Origin: Pyrrhoderma lamaoense
Taxonomy: Eukaryota; Basidiomycota; Agaricomycetes; Hymenochaetales; Hymenochaetaceae
Assembly (NCBI GenBank): GCA_002794735.1
Contig: NBAZ01000012.1
Span: 558,001-622,000, forward strand
DNA length: 64,000 nucleotides
Reading direction: 5' to 3'
Positions 26,216 through 40,002 of this stretch are shown here, piece after piece; position 1 is the first letter of the stretch; each line of letters begins with the position of its first letter. The notes below the pieces were generated by a model that was not told the origin of the DNA, ran no database searches, and saw only the letters and a program-made list of their open reading frames with translations. Made by a program: the position numbers and the translations under genes.

Positions 26216-27113
26216 ATGACACTAGCACTATCCATATTCCTTTTGGTCTTCTTGGCTCAGCTAATTCAATGGATAGGCCAATCGGTTCTATTTGAGCTGG
26301 TGGGTCTTTGTTTCGATCATACTGACTGGTTGCCGTCTCCTGATATACCTTCATTTACAGGTCTACGCTATATATTTACGTGTCTTCTACTCTTCAAAAG
26401 CTGCGCAACAGCGAACACTTAAAAATGAGATCCTTACTGCAAAAGCCGAGCTTTTACAAACAAGTTCGCAGGATCAATTTGCGAAATGGGCGAAATTGAG
26501 GAGACGTGTCGATAAAGGTCTTGCTGAGTTGGAGAAACTAAGTACGTCCACGCATATGCAACGTGTTATGATATAAACCAGTACTCATATCCTTCACTAC
26601 CAAAGATGGAGAATTAAGCTCAATTCGCAATGGTTTCAAGATGAAATTCAACTCTTTACTGTGGATCCTGACCACCGGAGCCCAATTCTTCATTGGATTC
26701 TGGTACCGAAAGTCTGCTGTATTTTACCTCCCCCAGGTTGGTTTGGTTCGGCAGCCTGGTTCTTATCTTTCCCCTCGCTCCAGCAGGTTTGTTACGTGTC
26801 CCTAGTTTAGTCAATAATTTTGCTGAAGTGCTCTCAACTCTGATGACAGGTTCTGTGAGTGTTGGTGTCTGGCAAATGGCATGCAAACGAGTGTTGAAAA
26901 TTGGTGAAAGGGTTGTTAAAGATTTTTCCGGTGAGTCGTGTCTTAAGAGTCAAGAACAAGAACATGTATTAACAAGCGGACTGCTTAGGCTCTCCGTCTC
27001 CAGGAGAGAGTGAGGAGAACACATCAGAAGAGACTCCGCTGGCTGGAAAGGCCAAGGGCAATGAGATTACCACAATGTCCGGTGGGCTCCGTTCCCGACC
27101 CCGCCGTCTGTAG
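26216..27113 (+). CDS. GET1: GET1/WRB tail-anchored protein insertion receptor subunit
   Basis: Exons: 26216-26299, 26361-26541, 26606-26786, 26850-26930, 26989-27113, giving 216 residues when one base is dropped. ER membrane receptor that with Get2 accepts tail-anchored proteins from the Get3 ATPase. The order fits the family: an N-terminal membrane span ([18 protein letters not shown]), a cytosolic coiled coil ([35 protein letters not shown]), two further spans ([17 protein letters not shown] and [14 protein letters not shown]), then [15 protein letters not shown] and a Ser/Glu/Arg tail. The frame breaks at the C5 run 26730-26734, where one C too many separates FYLP from VWFGSL; removing it gives a multiple of three over the whole model. 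Start taken at the ATG preceding the first span; upstream frame is open but unrelated. Confidence 0.9.
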
Positions 27114-27632
27114 CTCCAGCTTGTGTTTTTAGAATTCTACTTTTTGTTTCGAACCATATGAATAATCCCTCCTCCTGACCCCAATTAAGACCTCTTGACC
27201 TGCTCCAAGAACGATACGCTCGATTTTAAGCTCCGACAGAATTTGCAAATCGTTGTTATTTTTGTACTTCCCAAACCGTTACCGCACATCGTAAGTGTCA
27301 GCTGTGGTATTAATATGCTGAGTCGATGACCCATTCCGGAAGTCGACCTTCCTAAATTATTGTGTCAACATAAACTTGCTCGGAGGGCGGGACTCCTTCC
27401 AGTTTCCCGGATTAGTCGGGCCTCATGATCCGTCGTGCGGAACAGGAAAGTCGATCCGGCATGATGAGGTCATACATGTGATAACGGACGTCCGCTATAC
27501 CGCGACGGAATTGTGTATAAGATATAATAAGTCTGAGCAGAGAGGAGCCTCAACTCCAACTATTCCTCCTAATCATCGCCTATCCTACTCTGCCACTGCA
27601 GTCGAATATCTATCATAAAAGTATTTTCTAAC
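27114..27632. promoter_or_regulatory. intergenic region upstream of malate synthase
   Basis: 519 bases holding the GET1 3' end and the malate synthase promoter. It contains CCGGA/TCCGG-type GC clusters around 27330-27450 (for example TTCCGGAAG, CTTCCAG, TTTCCCGG), but no site is assigned to a factor. Confidence 0.35.
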
Positions 27633-29519
<1,887 letters not shown>

Positions 29520-29710
29520 AGGGTTATCATGATGTTTTTACCTTTTCCTTTCCCTTCGTAATTCGCTATAGTTCGAGATTTGATATGGGGCTTTGACAGA
29601 CAATAACTGTACATTAGTAGCACTGAGTTTGTAGCATTCTTCTCTTTTTCTTTTTTCTACTACATTAATCGAATACAATGTATCCTGATATCCAACTATC
29701 AAAGCACCCT

Positions 29711-31361
29711 CTAGGCTTTTGAGACATTTACTTTCGCTCCGAGGCTTAATGCTCGACTGTATGGACAAAACTGATAAAGATTAAATTGGTTAACAAATCA
29801 TGAGCTCATCCACCAACCAAATGACTGGTTCATATTCGGGACTCCAGAGAGAAAAAAAAGGATTCTTACCTCGTGTGCAGCCTGTATGAGTTTTTCATCT
29901 CTACCCCCTCAACTTTAATATCAACATTCACACCGAAGCCTTCTATTCCTTCTGGTACACCAAGATGCACGGATGTATGGATCTTTGCGGTTGCTGCAGC
30001 ATCTTTCTTGCCCATCTTAGAAGCAACTGCTTGAAGCGCACCAAGGAAGCATGCTAAAAAGAATTTCAAAGAATGCGGTTAGCCCATTTTTTTTTTGTTT
30101 AGCATTAGAACTGTACAGAGCTCAATCGTGTGGGAAAGGAGACTAGTATTTTTAGAATTGGTGATATTTAGTGCACCGAGGAGGGGAGTAAGAATTAGAA
30201 AGAAGTGGGAAGTAAAGATAGAGAGAATGCTATTTGTAAGCATCTGCGATTCTTAGTAACAAAACATTGAAAGGGTGCTGGGTTATACGCAAAGCGGAAA
30301 ACGGATTGAAGAAAGTAAACCACGGGCAAATCGGACAGATGTCATCTAATCAGTAGATCAATCCATCTATCCAATAGAGTTGACTTTAAGATTTGCGAAC
30401 CCCCCCCCCCTCTCTTTAAAGTCAACTTAATAAGATAAGTTTCAAAGAGTCAGAACTCGCCCAAATGTGGTTCATGAAGAATCAAAGATAAAGATAAAAA
30501 TAATTATCATATCTAACGGATTCGGAAGACCGGGTCGGACGGAGCATGCAAGATTTGATGTCTTTGCGCAAAGGTAGCAAGTTTCGGGGCATGAGCGGGA
30601 GCGAACCCATCGTAGAGAAGGAAAGAAGAGCTGAAAGGCTTCGATGTTGGGCCATATGAAGAGAAATTGAAAGAAATGACGAAAGAAAGTTTGAAAACGG
30701 AGAACGGATGTCCGCGCCGTTCACATGACTGCCTTTCTCTAACAACGGTCATTTTTGTGAATAACGGAAGTAGAGAAACCAGGTGAAAGAATCAGGATTA
30801 TAAACTTTTACTTATGGAAGTAAAGATATGGACCGGTTAAATGGTTAAAATTGCATAAAAATGCAATCATTACAGTCTCATTGTTCAGACGATTGATTAT
30901 CGAGCTGAAAAAAGTGTGATAGAACATGACAAGATGTGATAGAAGAGAGATGACCATTCACTCATCAATGTACTTACACGCATATCCCATGGCAAATAGT
31001 TGCTCTGGGTTAGCACCATCCCCCTTTCCTCCCAAGGTCTTTGGTGTAGAAAGGTTCAAAGATAAGGGTGCTTCAGTATCTCCAACGGAGTGCACCTTTC
31101 CGTTACGTCCCGCTCCGGAGGCAACAGCTTGGGCTGTGTACTACAGTTCAACGATGATTACAAACATAAAGTTAGTAAACATATGGACGTTGACGATAAT
31201 ATCAATATAGATGCACATTAGCATTGGCTATCAGAGTATGACAACTTGGCCAGTATGTATCTACTTACTTTCTTCTCGGCCAAGGTGATGATTGAACGCG
31301 TCGCCGTGCGTTGCATTACTCGGCCACTGGCAGCACTTCTTGGACGGAATGTTCTGAACAT
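29711..31361 (-). CDS. Ohr/OsmC-family organic hydroperoxide reductase with mitochondrial-type leader
   Basis: Exons (minus): 31269-31361, 30978-31140, 29870-30053, 29711-29770, giving 166 residues with one base restored. Thiol peroxidase that reduces organic peroxides. Both reactive cysteines are in their family contexts: MGYASCFLGALQ and, in the last exon, FCPYSRALS; SGAGRNGKVHS is also typical. The first exon encodes an Arg/Ser/Thr-rich, acid-free leader (MFRTFRPRSAASGRV...RSIITLA) that looks like a mitochondrial presequence. The frame breaks at the C5 run 29904-29908 (GGGGG on the coding strand), after which DEKLIQAAHE continues in the next frame. The second intron (30054-30977) is 924 bases, far longer than any other in the window. 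Ohr is mainly bacterial, with known fungal homologues. Confidence 0.9.
30378..30427. repeat. inverted repeat flanking a poly-C tract inside the long Ohr intron
   Basis: AGTTGACTTTA at 30378-30388 is the reverse complement of TAAAGTCAACT at 30417-30427. Between them lies an 11-base C run at 30400-30410. It could form an 11-bp stem. It may be a remnant of a small insertion or a chance structure. Confidence 0.6.
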
Positions 31362-32934
31362 CTTTTCTTCTTTCTTCTCGTTCTCTTAATTCTTTGTCTA
31401 GAACTAGGTCCTTGCGTTTGTATACCTTCAAGAGTTACACAATATGAAAAAGGATTGCTGATAATTGGGGGGAATTGAGTAGTTTGACTGACCCTCAACT
31501 TGAACTTTCGTGGAATGATCAGTCGCTTACGCGTGACGTCAAACCCTATTTAGTCAAGTAAAACACTTTTTCGTCTACTTTCGGTATCGCAGACACTCTT
31601 ATTAATTCATCATGCATATTTGTATTTTTCAGTTTTTATGTAAAGCTCGCTTTATAGTTTTAGAACTATAACCGCAGATAATCATGAGGCTAGAAACTGA
31701 TGTGAAAGTATTTTTTCTAATTTTATGAGCAATTTCTCTCATCAAAAATCAGTGATTCGTAGCAAAAGGTCAGGGCTCTAACATTTAGTTGTCAGAACGG
31801 TTCAGATATTTTAATTCTCCCTAGATCATATATATTTTTTAATCTCCCTGATTCCGAATTGGAGTTATTCTGCGTAAATATATGAGCAAAGTTGTAGAGC
31901 CTGAGTTAGTTTGCCATTTCTCACAGCAATAAATGTAGCAAGAAGTATAGTTTATCCTTCGCACACTAATGACGTGTATAAATTTACTAACCCCAGAGGG
32001 GGTAGATCCGGGGTAAGTAATATCAGTAATATCAGAAACAGAGCTAAAATTACCCGGGTTCAGGAGTCCAGTGACAAAATTCCGCTTGCTATTCAAGCTT
32101 GATCGTGTATTTCGGGCTCAGTAATTGGAGAAAAAGTAGCATTTGAGTTGGAACAACGTTTCCGTGTGGGGAGGGATAGGAGCGGACCCGTATGTGATTG
32201 ATCGGAGGTAAACAGCGACCGTGGAAAGTACTGAAGGAAAGAAAGAAGAGAAGCCAATTGATATTCTGAAAGAGAGAATGAATGGGCTCCAACCTTAGAG
32301 TTTCAGGTAGAATGAAATGGTTGAATTGAGGTGTCTGTACCCCATTTGATTATTTGTTAGGTTAGAATATGCGAGAGCAGCTGTGCAATAGCGCGCAGTC
32401 GGAAGATGAGTAAACGAATTTTTTATAGATGATTTGATATGAGACAGAACATGGGACTCGTGACCAAGCAGAACTAAAAACAAATGTCTGATCCTATAGT
32501 TAGCAATGGAAAAGACGTACAATAAGACGAGAAAAATAGAAAACTTAAACATATAAAATCCGAAAGCAGAGGAAACCATATGCAAAGGTGCCATATGGTA
32601 GTTGTAAATTGTGTGCCTGAGAGATTAAACTTCTAAACCCGAACTGTTTACCGGGTAGTGAAAGAGCACAAACATAAGTATACAGATTCCTGGTGTACTT
32701 GAACCAGACTATAAGAATTCTGACCGAGTCACTCCTTATATTTCATCTCTTGCTTCGCTATATAAAGCATTAGGAGTCGACGCCCCCGCGCCGGATCCAA
32801 GAGCCCGAGAAAAAGACGAAAGTGTATACATACGTGGTGGAAATCCATCATAGCAGACTTGAAGGTTCGTTGTTTCGGAGTTGAAATTGAAGTAGGAGCG
32901 ATTGAAAGAATTGTGAAATTGGATATTGCAGGGA
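31362..32934. other. divergent intergenic region Ohr/Zn2Cys6 factor
   Basis: About 1.57 kb between divergent start codons, AT-rich, without any supportable gene. Open frames at 31839-32096 and 32295-32594 (minus) have no motif. Likely contains both promoters; the long leader is usual for fungal regulators. Confidence 0.45.
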
Positions 32935-35900
32935 ATGTCTCTTTCTCCTTCGTCCACCTCGAACTCGAACTCTGAACACTCGTCGATACCCAACAAGCGG
33001 AGACGGACTTCGACAGTTGACGAAGGAGTGCCGATACGCGCTGCCGCCGCCGAGCCGGTTTCCCCAGAAAGCACGACCTCACCCACTGCGGGGCACTTTG
33101 GTCACGACCAAAATCATAGTCAAAACAGCATGTCACAGCAACATCCTCCCTCGTCCGCTCAACAACAGCAGTCACAAACATCTCAACCGCAAAACTCGGC
33201 TCCGGCCCCGGCTGTGCACATACCGAAGAGAGGAGCGCGGGCGTGTACAGCGTGTCGGAAGGGGAAGAACCGATGTGAAGGCGAGGTGAGTGTCCGATGC
33301 CAGACCCAGACCGAGTGAAGAGAGCGGGAGGGAAGTCGACTGGCCCTCGACTTCTCTTTATAGCCTTTCCTGGCCTCCCCAGTGGCTTTAGCAGACATGG
33401 CCCGCCCCGCCCCGCCGTGTTCTCTTCAGCCAGAGCGAGGGGTCCGTCACGGTCCATCCCGTCCGGCCCGGTCCGCCAAACATATCCTCTCTCTGTCTTC
33501 ATACTCACCTTTGGTCTCTGCTCATCGTTTACAGGCTCCCTGTCGTCGTTGCCAACTATCGGGAACTGCGTGCATCTTCGAGAAACCGGAGAAGAAGAAG
33601 GATCCGATCCAGCTTGCAAATGGCTCAATCGAACGAGTATCCCGCCTCGAGGGTCAATATCTCGTATGTTCACTTTAATTTGATATTTTGTATTTTCCCT
33701 CTAGTTATAATATATATATATACCTACGTACTCGCACTGACTTATGGATGGGAAACAGGTAATGCAGTCCCAAATGATTGGCCTTCAATCGTCTCTTGAC
33801 AGAATCCTGAATGCCCTCCAAGAACAGCCATTTTCAAGGGACCTGCATGCACATCCTCTCAACAGTACCCACACTAATAATCATAATGGGAACCACAACT
33901 TGTATGCTGGGATGCCTGCAAACGGGCCACCTAGAGGAGCTGTAGACATCTTCAACCCGGCAGACAACACTAGCTCTCAGTCGCAAGCGCAGCAAAGACA
34001 ACAAACAAAATCATTCCCTCCTTTACCTGGATTTGCCCCTCCCGTACGTCCGATCTGAACTGGAACTCTTCAAAAAGATTAACCGGTACTTACTCCTTGA
34101 CTCAATTCTTCAGCTACACAAATACGCTACTTATGGTATTGTACCAAGTACTGCGCCCTCATCGGATGACGAATCAGAAGATACACTTCCTCGTTCATCA
34201 CTCAACGCACCCATCGAGGCTCTTCAGGATCTTGCTAATGCAGCGGCAGAAGCTGCAGCAGTGCCTTCCGCCTCTCCACCTATGTAAAATGCATTTTCAC
34301 GTCGTTGATTAATTTTGTCATTGACTTTATGTTTGTTGTGATCTTCTAGAGTAAAAAAGCGCAAAAGAGCAGAGCCAACACCAAGGAATGCATTCCCTCA
34401 TGTTGTTGAAAAGGTTCACAATCCTTCCCCCCCCCCCCCTTTCTTTTTTTGTCTTGATAAATGAGCTCAACATTATATGCTATATTGCAGGGTCTCGTTT
34501 CAGATGTAGAAGCCAGAGAACTATATCATATGTACGTATTTTCGGTATTCAAGGTTCACTCTCTCGATTATAATAATATTTCATCCTTGATGACTATGAT
34601 ACTGTTAATTCCTGGTCTTTTTGATAGATTCTTTTCTGGCTGCCACCTCTTCATTCCACTCTTCGATCCATCATATGACACTTACGAGTCGCTGAAAGAG
34701 CGAACTCCGTGGACGTTTGATGCGATCTTAGCAATTGCATCAAAGATTCGTAGCGGTAACTCTCCGCTGAGTCAGACGTTTTACAAATGTTTAGAGGAGG
34801 CACAGGGAATTGCAAGGAGCAGCCTGTTTGGACCTGTTGTGAGGAAAGAGGCTGTGCAAGGTAAGGTTTTATTTGTTTATCTTTGGTGTTTCTTTTCCCT
34901 CTTTTTGGTTCACCTGTTGAGGTGTCATGTTCTTGACTCTTGTCACTTTCCCCGAGTGAGTTTAGGGGAAGAGCTTTTAACCGAATTCGAAGTTGGTATT
35001 CGTGTATAGTTGGTATGGATGTGAGAAGCTGGAGTGTATTACATGTGGACGGGTCTCAGATAGATTGAGGAAGACTCCACGTTCATAATACATTTCGCTT
35101 TTCATCTTTCCGATTAAGTGTTTCGTCTCCTTTTCTTTCTTTTACCTTACTGGCTTACAATAAATTCCCATTCCTATGTATTGTTTATTACGGCTTTTGG
35201 TTATATATTCAAAACGACTTTATTATACCAAGGCAGCTAACAATATATTTATCAAAACACAGGAATGCTACTTTTAGCAGCATGGAGCACGAATGGTTGG
35301 CTGCCATCTGGACATGCAATGCGTATGGCCTTGGATTTGGGGTTACATCGGGCATTAGAGAAACTCGCATCTGAACCTGCCCATGGCTCAAAGAGGAGGT
35401 CGGAAGAGGAGGAAAGAGATTTGGGTGAGTTATATCTCCTTTTTTTGCTGTAATTGATACTCTGCTTCTTTCGCGGTGGATGTGAAAATGCTCCTCTCTC
35501 TCCTCTCCCACTCAACGTGGTATAATTTGATTAGTGGGGGTGTGGAAGACCTGTTTATGACTATACATTCACTTCTCCCTCCACTTTTCGATTCAGCCTT
35601 CTGGTTATTTTGTTTTTTGTGTAATCATCCATCAGCTGACTGATTTTTTGACTGGTTACCCCTCTCTCTGGCCTTCTAGTCGTATCTGCGCGGATCTGGC
35701 TATGTTTATATTGGTTCGACCATCAGTATGTGTTTAATTTTTATATTTTCCTGGCACTCCTATCTTTCCCTTGCGAAACCTATATCAAGCTCTGAGTTAC
35801 TATAATTTCCGGGAGAAAAAATAACGGATGTCCCGCGATAACCGAAGATCCGTCTTTAAACCCGAGAGCATTCGCTCACTAAATCATGCTTAACTCTTAA

Positions 35901-37971
35901 GCCTTCCGCGGCACTTTTGACCCCTTTATATACATTCTTTTACCCCTCTTTGGTATCTGGTATTTCCCTTGCAGACTACTATATCATCGAGACACATTGG
36001 GGTAACATGTGCACTTGTTAATTGTGCCTGACGATTGATATTCATGGGGAAATCTATATGTTGCTTCTTGTTGGTAGGGCACGGAACCTTCTTTTTCAGG
36101 TGCCATAAACTTTCTTTCTGAGCCTTTTCTCTGAGAACGGTGCATTTTTCTTTGATTTTCGCATAATTTTCAAATCTTTCTCTGGGATTCATGAGTTCAT
36201 AGCTATTTTTGGAATATCAATACTAACGGGTTTCTCCTCCTGTAGAATGAGCCTTGGGACAGGACGGCCAATAGTCTTGAGAGATGAGAGTTCGATCAGA
36301 CACTGTCGAATACTCCTCACTCATCCGATGGCAAGCCCTACGGATGTTAGGTTAATCTCTCAAGTAGAGTTGATCGCCCAAAAAAGTGAGTATCTTAGAT
36401 TTATTACACTGAATTAGTATCCGATCTCATGATGAAATATCGTCTGCCTTTGATCAACCAACACTATTACTGAATGAAAACTTTTCTATATAAGCTCAAA
36501 TATATGAGACGCTTTCACCGTTGAATGGGCAGGTAAATCACAATACACTCTCATTTATCAGACGGGCAAATGTCGCCTTAGATAAGTGGTGGTCAGACAA
36601 TGATGATCTCCATGGTAATCATTTACCCTCTTTTTTAATTGTTCAATCTTATCGATTATTTCAATCTGATAGCTCGAACACTTGACGAGGAGTCCCTTCC
36701 ACGGAAGATACTCGCAGGAGAATTACATTACGCTAAGTTATGGCTTGTATGTGTAGCTCTACGTGGAGTATCATGGGACAAGATGCCATTCGAGCAACGT
36801 GAACTAGCATTTGAAGCGAAGAACGCAGCATCTACATGCCTTTCGATTTTCTTGACTTCTCCATCGTATAGAGCAGCCTTGAGGTATGCAGTACATGATT
36901 CATTAGTGACAGCTGCGTTCAGCGGTCTCTTCCTCTTGAAAATGGCAAATCTGTTCCCAGCGGAGTTGGATCTGGTAGCAATAATGTCCCAAGTTGAACA
37001 GCTTGCGCAATTACTTTCAGACGTGGCTGCAGAAAGGTTTGTTTTCTAACCATCATTGAACTCTGTTACTTAGTAGACAATGTACTTATATCTCTTAGAT
37101 ATGCTTTGACACTCCGAATTATGCTTGCTAACTTGCGTCGCAAACTCGGGAATCGCCCTCTTCCTGTTGGTTTACCCCCGACTATCCCCTTCCAGTTCCT
37201 CTTGGAGCAGAGAACGTCCTCGTTTCGCCATCATCATATGTGGATCATAACATGTCTCCTCCCTCTTCTGGTTCTGCTGGATCTGGAGTGGGTGGGTTGG
37301 GTGGGGGAGTAGGGGGAGGAATTGGACCCGCGCCAATGACCATGGAAGAATTAGGATTTGCGTGGCCTGCAGAGCGAGGGGGGATTTTTTCGCCAAGTGC
37401 AATACCTACGTGGTTACAGGAAGGGGTTAGTAGTGATCTCTTTAATCCTTTTTGGCTTCTTCCTCCCGCTTTGAACTAGTCTGGTTGAGAGTTGGATTTT
37501 TGTTGGATTTTTCTTTTGATTTTGATTTTGATTTTGATTTTGATTTTGATTTTGGAAAGGATGGATGGGTTATTTTGTTTTTGTTTTATTCTTATTATTT
37601 TTTTCTTGGATTCTTTCCCGAGAAATTGGATTTCATACGGGGCAATAAAAATACAGGATTTATGGCCAATTTAGATGAAATGTTGGAAGAAAAAGTCTGC
37701 CTTATTTATAGGATAGACAAAAACAAGAGAGAAGAAAGTGTTTGCATATTGGTGGCGTAATACTTTTGTTTTCTGTGTTACGCTTTTCCCTTTTTGGTCC
37801 TCCTTATGAATCTTTTCTGCACGCGCTGATATTGATTATTACGTTTTCCCTGTCTAATAGAGCTTAGACGATCTCGGTATTCCAATGAATGGTTCCGATG
37901 GTATTTTCTTACAGCTTGCGGGGCCGAATGGTTGGGCGGGAGATTTTGCGCCTATGCCGGAAGCGTGGTAA
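32935..37971 (+). CDS. Zn2Cys6 binuclear-cluster transcription factor, 847 residues
   Basis: Exons: 32935-33285, 33535-33663, 33759-34043, 34114-34283, 34350-34413, 34491-34531, 34628-34860, 35263-35424, 35680-35725, 36246-36385, 36495-36614, 36673-37036, 37099-37425, 37861-37971. The zinc cluster is CTACRKGKNRC plus PCRRCQLSGTAC, split by the first intron, and is preceded by a Ser/Gln-rich arm with a basic KRRR patch. A short coiled coil follows (SRLEGQ...SSLDRIL). The fungal_trans middle homology region covers FDAILAIASKIRSGN to WSTNGWLPSGHAMRMALDLG and HQMSLGTGRP. The C-terminus (NGSDGIF, GDFAPMPEAW) is a conserved end in basidiomycete regulators of this type. One C is missing in the C5 run 37175-37179; restoring it keeps phase through the remaining exons. 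Targets cannot be deduced. Confidence 0.9.
34427..34439. repeat. 13-base poly-C tract in a transcription-factor intron
   Basis: Uninterrupted C run in the intron 34414-34490, followed by a T-rich stretch up to the acceptor. It may act as part of an extended pyrimidine tract. Confidence 0.7.
37513..37554 (+). repeat. GATTTT hexanucleotide microsatellite
   Basis: About seven tandem copies of GATTTT within the last intron (37426-37860) of the Zn2Cys6 factor gene. Confidence 0.85.
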
Positions 37972-39429
37972 AGGTAGCCTCGTCAAGATAAGTCGCCTGA
38001 GCTCGAATTCTTTCGTGTGATGTTCCTTGGCCATATGATAGCTGCAGGAAGTGAAAAAGAAAAGAAAATCCCTCTGAAGTATATGTTTTGTCTTTTTTTG
38101 GATGCGAGGATATATGATCTACATAACGAGGGGGTGAATACGATGCCGAGAAGAGATTGTCCCGTGCGATGATACAAATTTAAGCGACCTATTTCCCCAG
38201 GAAACAAGTAATAGTAAAGGTACATCAGTCCGGGAACATAAGAATGGCATTTGGGCGGGATTGTGAAGCTTCCGATATAGATAATTGGATAGAACCTCAC
38301 GAAATGACGGTTGAAGCCCCTTCCTTAATTGATAAAACAAAATTACGTTTCCCAGCTCTCACTAGGCGAACATTTACTCATGAGACACTCTTCCATCGAA
38401 GTCCTTCCTTTGAATTACGGACCATTTTTATGTCCGTGTTCTCCTTCGTCTTTGTATTTCTACTTCTTTTCAATTATCTCTTCATCCTAACTCTTCTGGG
38501 CTTGAATTATATATGATGTTCCCCCCCCCCCCCTATATTTATATTTTTCTCGTATGCGTATCTTATTATGGATCTACTGTTTTCCTAAAAGGCTCTGTAT
38601 CGTTACTCCTGTCTTGTATGTACTATTCTTCTGTCTAGTTTGTTTGAATGATAGCTATGAAAGTTATAAAAGACGTTTATGTATCGTATAGGGAATTGCG
38701 GACACTAAAATGAGTTGCTCTAACATAGGCGACTATTGAACGGAGCGCAATGATGACTTACCAGAAGCATTGATAAATAAGATAATTCACCATGATCGGA
38801 TGTAAATGTACACTGCACACGAGGTCCACAGGGCATCCCTAGACTCACGAAATATGCGCTAGAGCAGACTGCCTAAATGCTTGAACCGGAAGCTCTGAAG
38901 AAGCTCTTAATTATTTTAAGAGGCTCAAGCATACTATATCTGCTACGAGCTCTCTTACATCCTGATTCTCGCCAATAGCCTACTCAGACGAATTGGAAGT
39001 TGCCTCTTTAGCCTTCTTTAGTAATGACATTCGTAAAAGAGCTGATTGGGCCATACGGTCCCACCTACTAGTAAATCGAACAGGTATAATTTCTTCACGT
39101 ATAAGCTCATGTTCTGGATGTGCTACACAGATGCCGTTGCTCCTACGTGATCACTACCAAAGTACAATCTCCAAGCCGTTTCTAGCTGAAGCAGAATATA
39201 CGTATAATTAGACTCGTACTCCACGAAAAGATAGCTCTCTATCAAAGATGGAAAATGACAAAGACGACGGCATATAACTACACAAATCGGCAAACTCGGA
39301 ATTTTCAAGATTTTCAACAGAGATATAATATTGAATTATATAATTATAGAGTCCCAATCACATATTAATCGATTTGTGACTGAAAAAAAGGCCAGAAATA
39401 TGACCTGCAAATGGGCACCGTTGGATATT
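37972..39429. other. 3' flank of the regulator gene and left edge of the repeat block
   Basis: No gene supported. It contains a poly-C run starting at 38521 (about 13 bases). From about 38930 there is weak similarity, in inverted orientation, to 44230-44290 and also to 41908-41970 (shared TAAAAGA-GCTCGT-like words), so repeat-derived DNA probably starts here. Confidence 0.4.
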
Positions 39430-39903
39430 TCTAGCACTCCTCCGAAGCTGCAGTGTACCGAAATGATTGTTGTCTATTAACTTTGAAATATCCCACGGTT
39501 TGATTACCTAACAGTGGCTTGAAACTCATTCTCATATCCACATCCCTACGTTTATCGGGGACATATGATGTCTCACACAACAGTCCTGGAAGTCTCACCA
39601 TCAAGCAAATAGGAATGAAGGTTCGAGTTTATAGTACCCAGCCCACCATCCAGTCAGCCCAGATTCCCCATTGCATATGCGTAGACAACCACAAATACCG
39701 TCAAACAACATCATAATCTTGCTTCCGATACTCAGGAAATCCATTTAATAGTAGTTAAAAATCGACATATATAGATACATATGTCTTCTTATATTCAATG
39801 ATCACAGAAAATATGCACATATTATACTATTCATGACCCCTATCCTAGCTTAGAAAGCAACAAACAATCAACGACAACGAAAGAACATATAAACCCTACC
39901 CTC

Positions 39904-39923
39904 GTGAGGAATCCCTTCCTCAC
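39904..39923 (+). promoter_or_regulatory. conserved 5' hairpin, copy 1
   Basis: GTGAGGAA-TCCC-TTCCTCAC forms a perfect 8-bp stem with a 4-base loop. It lies 11 bases after the TATA-like ATATAAA and 79 bases before the ATG. The same hairpin is in the other two copies. Confidence 0.6.
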
Positions 39924-40002
39924 CTATTGCTTCTGAACTGTCATCATCTGCTGCTATCCCTGAACTACCCCCGCTTATCCTAGTAAACTACTCTCTGTGA
40001 CT

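Noticed and set aside
33297..33683. 128-codon plus-strand frame and a 314-codon minus-strand frame (32729-33673) over the first exons of the Zn2Cys6 gene
   Set aside because: Shadows of the zinc-cluster exons and their intron; the GC-rich start of the gene keeps several frames open.
37452..37760. 102-codon frame full of Asp/Phe repeats
   Set aside because: It is the GATTTT microsatellite read through in the last intron of the regulator gene.
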